DNA of 10,321 bases, taken from assembly GCA_023511475.1 (NCBI GenBank), contig JAIMBM010000059.1, positions 1 to 10,321 on the forward strand. The letters run 5' to 3'. Numbering within the stretch: the stretch's first letter is position 1; every line of letters begins with the position of its first letter. Position numbers and translations under genes: made by a program. The DNA comes from Anaerolineae bacterium. GTDB lineage: Bacteria > Chloroflexota > Anaerolineae > SpSt-313. Positions 7,282-10,321 of this stretch are shown piece after piece. The notes under the pieces were generated by a model that did not search any database, was not told the DNA's origin, and saw only the letters and a program-made list of their open reading frames with translations.

Positions 7282-7318
7282 GACGTAGCGTGCACCGCTG
7301 CTACGCTCTCGGTGAGCG
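7247..7318 (+). terminator. Possible GC stem-loops ending the two-component transcript
   Basis: GCCCCG (7247-7252) pairs with CGGGGC (7259-7264) across a six-base loop, overlapping the last codons of the kinase. Further hairpins follow the stop: CGTAGC (7284-7289) with GCTACG (7300-7305), and CGCTC (7304-7308) with GAGCG (7314-7318); these two overlap at 7304-7305 and are alternatives. None is followed by a T-run, so termination here is a guess based on position before the next promoter. Confidence 0.3.
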
Positions 7319-7366
7319 CAAGCCTCATCCATCGCTCCATCCGACTGAAGGCAGGCCTCGGCGCCT

Positions 7367-7395
7367 TTGCCCTCCGGCTGATCCCTGCGTAGAAT
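7367..7395 (+). promoter_or_regulatory. Sigma-70-like promoter for the GH4 glycosidase gene
   Basis: TTGCCC (7367-7372), exactly 17 bases, then TAGAAT (7390-7395). The -10 matches five of six consensus positions and the -35 four of six. Transcription near 7402 would leave a leader of about 64 bases before the ATG at 7466. An in-frame ATG at 7394 overlaps this -10, which argues against it as the protein start. Confidence 0.6.
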
Positions 7396-7465
7396 GAGTC
7401 AGAGTCTTACCTTTCGCAGTAGACCGGCATCCTTCCCGTGCTCGTCTCACACAAGGAGAGCCACC

Positions 7466-8932
7466 ATGTCCATCAAAGTTGCCATCATCGGTGCGGGCAG
7501 CGTGACCTTTGCCCGGCGGCTGATCCAGGACATCCTCTCGGTGCCCGAGCTGGCGGATACGACCCTTGCCCTGATGGACATCAACGAGCAGTACCTCGAC
7601 CTGGTCGCGAACCTCGTGCGCCGCGACGTGAAGGCCAATCGCCTGCCGGCTGCGATCATCGCCACGATGGATCGTCGCCGGGCCGTCGAGGGCGCCGACT
7701 ATGTGGTCAACCTGACCCGCATCGGCGGGCTGGAGGCCTTTCAGCTCGACATCGACATCCCCCTGAAGTACGGCATTGACCAGTGCGTCGGCGATACGCT
7801 GTGCGCGGGCGGGATCATGTACGGGCAGCGCAACATCCCCCAAATCCTTGCCTTCTGCAAGGATATCAGGGAAGTCGCCAAGCCCGACGTGCTCTTCCTG
7901 AACTATGCCAATCCCAACGCGATGAACACCTGGGCCGCGAACAAGTACGGCGGCGTGAACACGGTCGGCCTGTGCCATGGCGTGCAGGGAGGCCATCAGC
8001 AGATCGCCGAGGTGATCGAGCTCCTGGTCAATGAAGGCAGGGATCCATCGAGCCCCGAGTACCGCAAGGTGACGACCAGGGACGTCGATATCATCTGTGC
8101 CGGCATCAACCACCAGACCTGGTACATCCAGGTGCGCTACGAGGGGGAGGATTGGACCGGGCGACTCCTCGAGGGTTTTGAGAAGCACCCCGTCTACAGC
8201 AGGACGGAGAAGGTGCGCATCGACATCCTGCGCCGCTTCGGCTATTACTCGACCGAGTCCAACGGCCATCTTTCCGAGTATGTGCCCTGGTACCGCAAGC
8301 GGCCGGAGGAGATCCATCACTGGATCGACCTCTCCTCGTGGATCCACGGCGAGACGGGCGGGTACCTGCGGGTCTGTAACGAGGCGCGGAACTGGTTCGT
8401 GACCGAGGCGCCCAGGATGCTAGCGGAGGACCCGCCGGTCTACAGCTATGAGACGCGCTCTCATGAGCACGGGAGCTGGATCATCGAGGCCCTGGAGACG
8501 GGTCGGGTCTACCGGGGGCACTTTAACGTCGTCAACCGGGGTTGCATCACCAACCTGCCGGATGACTGCGTGGTCGAGGTGCCGGGCTATGTGGACCGGA
8601 ACGGCATCAGCATCCCGCGGGTTGGCGACCTGCCGCTGGGCTGCGCGGCGATCTGCAACGCCTCGGTGAGCGTGCAGCGGCTGGCCGTCGAGGCGGCGGT
8701 GCGTGGCGACGTCCAGCTCCTGAAGCAGGCCATGATGATGGACCCCCTCGTGGGCGCGGTGTGCGACCCCTATGAGATCAGCCAGATGACCGACGAGATG
8801 CTCGTCGCTCAGGCCCAGTGGCTGCCGCAGTATGCTGAGGAGGTCCCCCGCGCTCTGCGGCGCCTGGCCAGCGAGCGCCCCCTGGGGACCAAGGGTACGC
8901 GGGGCGCCGCACGCCTCACCAGGCAGGGGTAG
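7466..8932 (+). CDS. Glycoside hydrolase family 4 (alpha-galactosidase/alpha-glucosidase, MelA/AglA-like)
   Basis: This 488-residue cytoplasmic enzyme belongs to GH4, which cleaves glycosides by an NAD- and divalent-metal-dependent oxidation/elimination route. The N-terminal Rossmann motif GAGSVTF (9-15) and the acidic D38 at the end of the second strand fit NAD binding. NYANPNA (146-152) is the family substrate/cofactor loop. C170 in GLCHGVQGG and H216 in GINHQTW are the expected metal ligands. 'ESNGHLSEYVPWYRK' (264-278) is typical of the non-phosphorylated-sugar members near MelA. A Cys-His rather than a Cys-Asn pair fits activity on unphosphorylated sugars, consistent with ABC rather than PTS uptake. 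The exact sugar is uncertain. The ATG at 7466 follows AAGGAGAG with good spacing. The gene has its own promoter and precedes a sugar kinase. Confidence 0.92.
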   Translation: MSIKVAIIGAGSVTFARRLIQDILSVPELADTTLALMDINEQYLDLVANLVRRDVKANRLPAAIIATMDRRRAVEGADYVVNLTRIGGLEAFQLDIDIPLKYGIDQCVGDTLCAGGIMYGQRNIPQILAFCKDIREVAKPDVLFLNYANPNAMNTWAANKYGGVNTVGLCHGVQGGHQQIAEVIELLVNEGRDPSSPEYRKVTTRDVDIICAGINHQTWYIQVRYEGEDWTGRLLEGFEKHPVYSRTEKVRIDILRRFGYYSTESNGHLSEYVPWYRKRPEEIHHWIDLSSWIHGETGGYLRVCNEARNWFVTEAPRMLAEDPPVYSYETRSHEHGSWIIEALETGRVYRGHFNVVNRGCITNLPDDCVVEVPGYVDRNGISIPRVGDLPLGCAAICNASVSVQRLAVEAAVRGDVQLLKQAMMMDPLVGAVCDPYEISQMTDEMLVAQAQWLPQYAEEVPRALRRLASERPLGTKGTRGAARLTRQG

Positions 8933-8992
8933 CCTGAGGATCGATGGCCCGCGAGGGCGGCCCGTCCGCGCGTCACGAGCGGTGCCTCTGAT

Positions 8993-9030
8993 CCTCCCTG
9001 GCGGACGCCGCGGCGTCCGCCTCGGGGAGG
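8993..9030 (+). terminator. Large GC hairpin after the GH4 gene
   Basis: A perfect 22-base palindrome spans 9000-9021 (arm GGCGGACGCCG). It is flanked by CCTCCC (8993-8998) and GGGAGG (9025-9030), which extend the stem across a small internal loop. A second small hairpin, GGGGG (9036-9040) with CCCCC (9044-9048), follows immediately and leads into TTGCGTTTGGCCTTTTGG, which is T-enriched but not a clean T-tract. The position, 60 bases after the stop, fits a terminator or a transcript-stabilising structure. Confidence 0.5.
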
Positions 9031-9052
9031 GGCGCGGGGGCTACCCCCTTGC

Positions 9053-9174
9053 GTTTGGCCTTTTGGAGGAGAGCCCTACATGCAGTATGGCGAGCGCACG
9101 GCGCCCCAGGTGTGGGGCCTCCCCAAGCGCACGATGCCGCGGCGCTTTACCATGTAACCGCCAGAAGGCCAAAC
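9053..9174 (+). repeat. 14-bp inverted repeat enclosing the small ORF
   Basis: GTTTGGCCTTTTGG (9053-9066) is matched by CCAGAAGGCCAAAC (9161-9174), 13 of 14 positions, and the mismatch is a G-U pair in RNA. The arms are 94 bases apart. The left arm includes the first GG of the ribosome binding site of the enclosed ORF, so folding could partly hide it. Within the enclosed segment GCCCC and GGGGC can form an inner stem. It could be a structured RNA, a regulatory leader for the kinase, or the ends of a small mobile remnant; none of these is proven. Confidence 0.5.
9080..9157 (+). CDS. Hypothetical 25-residue small ORF
   Basis: An ATG at 9080 opens 25 codons ending in TAA at 9157. It is preceded by GGAGGAG with eight bases of spacing, a stronger site than that of the downstream kinase. 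The peptide begins MQYGERTAPQ and is basic towards the end (KRTMPRRF). I do not recognise it. It may be a leader peptide, a small protein, or the remnant of a truncated longer gene, since the start signals are good but the frame ends quickly. Its inverted-repeat frame makes a regulatory leader plausible. It could also be chance. Confidence 0.35.
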   Translation: MQYGERTAPQVWGLPKRTMPRRFTM

Positions 9175-9250
9175 TCGAGGCGCGCTACCGGGCTGCACGC
9201 TCCGAACCGCCTGGTACCGAGCCACCTGACGGGACACGGATGTGCGTGCC

Positions 9251-10201
9251 ATGACACGAGCACGACCACTCTATGACATCATCACCGTCGCCGACACCTG
9301 CGTCGACCTCCTGATTGACCTCGGGGACACGCTCCCGCGATTCGGACAGGTCGAGCAGTGGGTCGATGACTATTTCCTGGAGATGGGCGGCTCGGCCTGC
9401 ATCTTTGCCTGCCAGGCCGCCAGGCTCGGCCTGCGAGTCGGCATCCTCGGCCGCGTCGGCGCCGACGCCTATGGCGAGCTCGTGCTCCGCCGCCTGCAGG
9501 AGAGTGGCGTCGATACGCGCTGGCTCTTCGTCGACAGGGTGCTCAAGACCGGCCTCGGCGTCGCGCTCTGTCGGACGGGTGGCGACCGGGCCATCCTGAC
9601 CTACGGCGGGTCGCTGAACGCGGTGTATCCGGAGGACGTCTCCGACGAGTTTCTCTCCTCCGGCAGGCACCTGCACTACTGCAGCTACTACCTCCAGACC
9701 AACCTGCTGCCGGCGGCGCCGGCGGTCCTGCGCCGGGCGAAGGAGTTGGGGCTCACCGTCTCACTGGACACGAACTGGGACCCCGCCGGAACCTGGCAGG
9801 GACGCGTGCAGGAGGCACTGGAGGCTGCGGATCTTTTCCTGCCCAATGAGCAAGAGGCCATAGCCATCGCCGGGGCGCGGGATGTCGAAAGCGCGTTGTC
9901 CTCTCTCCTCGCGCGGGTTCCGATCGTCGCCGTCAAGGCTGGCGACCGTGGGGCAATCGTGGGCACCGGCGAGGAGCGCCTGAGCGTGCCTGTCGAGCCC
10001 GTCTCTCAGATTGTGGACACTGTCGGCGCCGGCGATAGCTTTGATGCGGGCTTTCTGGCCGGGTGGCTGCGCGGCCTCCCCCTCGCCGACTGTGCCCGCA
10101 TTGCGAACGCCTGTGGGCGGGCGACGACGCAGGCCCGAGGCGGGGTCATGGGGCAGCTGACTGCGGCCAGCTTTCCTCAGCTGGCCGGCCCGGCCAGCTG
10201 A
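9251..10201 (+). CDS. PfkB/ribokinase-family carbohydrate kinase
   Basis: This 316-residue cytoplasmic kinase should phosphorylate a sugar or sugar acid with ATP. The first PfkB signature region is at about 46-74: EMGGSACIFACQAARLG, then VGILGRVGADAYG. LPNEQEA lies at 197-203, VAVKAGDRGAI at 227-236, and the second signature IVDTVGAGDSFDAGFLAGWL at 254-273. D262 is the expected catalytic base and GAGD the anion hole. Length is normal. Substrate specificity cannot be fixed within the ribokinase superfamily (fructokinase, ribokinase and KDG-kinase types share these motifs). I chose the ATG at 9251. A GTG at 9242, with a weak GGGA before it, would add three residues and is nearly as good. The gene follows the GH4 glycosidase on the same strand and probably handles a product of its reaction. 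Confidence 0.9.
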   Translation: MTRARPLYDIITVADTCVDLLIDLGDTLPRFGQVEQWVDDYFLEMGGSACIFACQAARLGLRVGILGRVGADAYGELVLRRLQESGVDTRWLFVDRVLKTGLGVALCRTGGDRAILTYGGSLNAVYPEDVSDEFLSSGRHLHYCSYYLQTNLLPAAPAVLRRAKELGLTVSLDTNWDPAGTWQGRVQEALEAADLFLPNEQEAIAIAGARDVESALSSLLARVPIVAVKAGDRGAIVGTGEERLSVPVEPVSQIVDTVGAGDSFDAGFLAGWLRGLPLADCARIANACGRATTQARGGVMGQLTAASFPQLAGPAS

Positions 10202-10203
10202 GG
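10175..10203 (+). terminator. Perfect 14-bp inverted repeat over the kinase stop codon
   Basis: CCTCAGCTGGCCGG (10175-10188) and its exact complement (10190-10203) are separated by one base, giving about 12 paired bases with a small loop in RNA. The right arm contains the TGA stop. TGGCTGGGCG follows rather than a T-run. It is likely a transcript-end or mRNA-stabilising structure; classical intrinsic termination is not supported. Confidence 0.5.
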
Positions 10204-10246
10204 TGGCTGGGCGATCGCTCGCTCGCATGTGACGGACTGTGGCGGG

Positions 10247-10290
10247 CCCCCCCCAACCCCACCCCCCCCCCCGGCGGGGGGGGGGGGGGG
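10247..10290. repeat. Poly-C/poly-G homopolymer tract
   Basis: Runs of C8, C4 and C11 separated only by AA and A are followed by GGC and G15. C11 and G15 can pair into a hairpin with a tiny loop, and either strand could form G-quadruplexes. Such runs are rare in bacterial genomes and are also a common place for sequencing or assembly errors, so the exact lengths should not be trusted. Confidence 0.7.
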
Positions 10291-10308
10291 CCGACGACTC
10301 GAGGTTCC

Positions 10309-10315
10309 AAGGGAG
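10309..10315 (+). promoter_or_regulatory. Possible ribosome binding site of the next gene
   Basis: AAGGGAG lies six bases before the window end, suitably placed for a start codon just outside. This is suggestive only, since the start is not visible. Confidence 0.3.
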
Positions 10316-10321
10316 TACCGG

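Larger units (their letters stand above)
8933..9250 (+). other. Structured 318-base gap between glycosidase and sugar kinase
   Basis: This stretch has no long gene but is not featureless. From left to right it holds a large hairpin (8993-9030), a short GGGGG-CTA-CCCCC hairpin (9036-9048), and a strong GGAGGAG site before a 25-codon open frame (9080-9157), the latter framed by an inverted repeat (9053-9066 with 9161-9174). The last 75 bases before the kinase show no clear promoter and only a weak ribosome binding site. Whether the kinase is co-transcribed with the glycosidase is therefore open. Confidence 0.6.

Noticed and set aside
7325..8347. A 340-codon minus-strand open frame opposite the GH4 gene
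   Set aside because: The GH4 motifs on the plus strand are unambiguous; the antisense translation is low-complexity Val/Asp/His-rich without a recognisable fold.
8832..9254. Open frame overlapping the GH4 3' end and the following gap
   Set aside because: It starts inside the GH4 gene in another frame, passes through the hairpins and is Arg/Pro/Gly-rich without a domain.
10211..10218. GCGATCGC octamer resembling the cyanobacterial HIP1 element
   Set aside because: I noticed only this copy, and the genes do not suggest a cyanobacterium.

Overview
This 10.3 kb window is GC-rich bacterial DNA that looks like a carbohydrate-uptake and glycoside-degradation locus. The likely host is a Chloroflexota (Anaerolineae-like) bacterium. 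That is an inference from three things: the Thr/Pro-rich linker after the lipobox of the solute-binding protein, the 'LQRHPLA' plus sigma-region-4-like HTH N-terminus of the regulator, and the general style of the hybrid kinase. No rRNA or other marker gene is present to confirm it.

Left arm, minus strand (3556 down to 1). A CUT1-type sugar ABC transporter operon runs in the order solute-binding lipoprotein (2177-3556), MalF-type permease (1025-1939) and MalG-type permease (176-1024). It is followed by the first 16 codons of another gene (1-48) that leaves the window; its start resembles an FAD-dependent oxidoreductase. There is no ATPase gene here, so the transporter presumably uses an MsmK/UgpC-type ATPase encoded elsewhere. 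Between the binding-protein gene and the first permease lie 237 bases with two strong stem-loops, suited to differential expression of the binding protein.

Centre, plus strand (3830-7281). Divergently from the operon, and sharing a 273-base control region with a good sigma-70-like promoter, lie two signalling genes. The first is a regulator with an unusual order: HTH, then a degenerate ATPase-like segment, then a C-terminal receiver. The second is a membrane hybrid histidine kinase with a pseudoreceiver and a second receiver. They are the obvious candidates to control the transporter operon.

Right arm, plus strand (7282-10321). A GH4 glycosidase (7466-8932) has its own promoter. It is followed by a structured 318-base gap, which carries a large hairpin and a 25-codon small ORF framed by a 14-bp inverted repeat, and then by a PfkB-family sugar kinase (9251-10201). 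The window ends after a long poly-C/poly-G tract with what may be the ribosome binding site of the next gene.

Together the genes suggest this flow: sense a sugar or glycoside, import it through the ABC transporter, cleave it in the cytoplasm with the NAD-dependent GH4 enzyme, and phosphorylate a product with the PfkB kinase. Several gene ends carry strong GC stem-loops without a T-tract.
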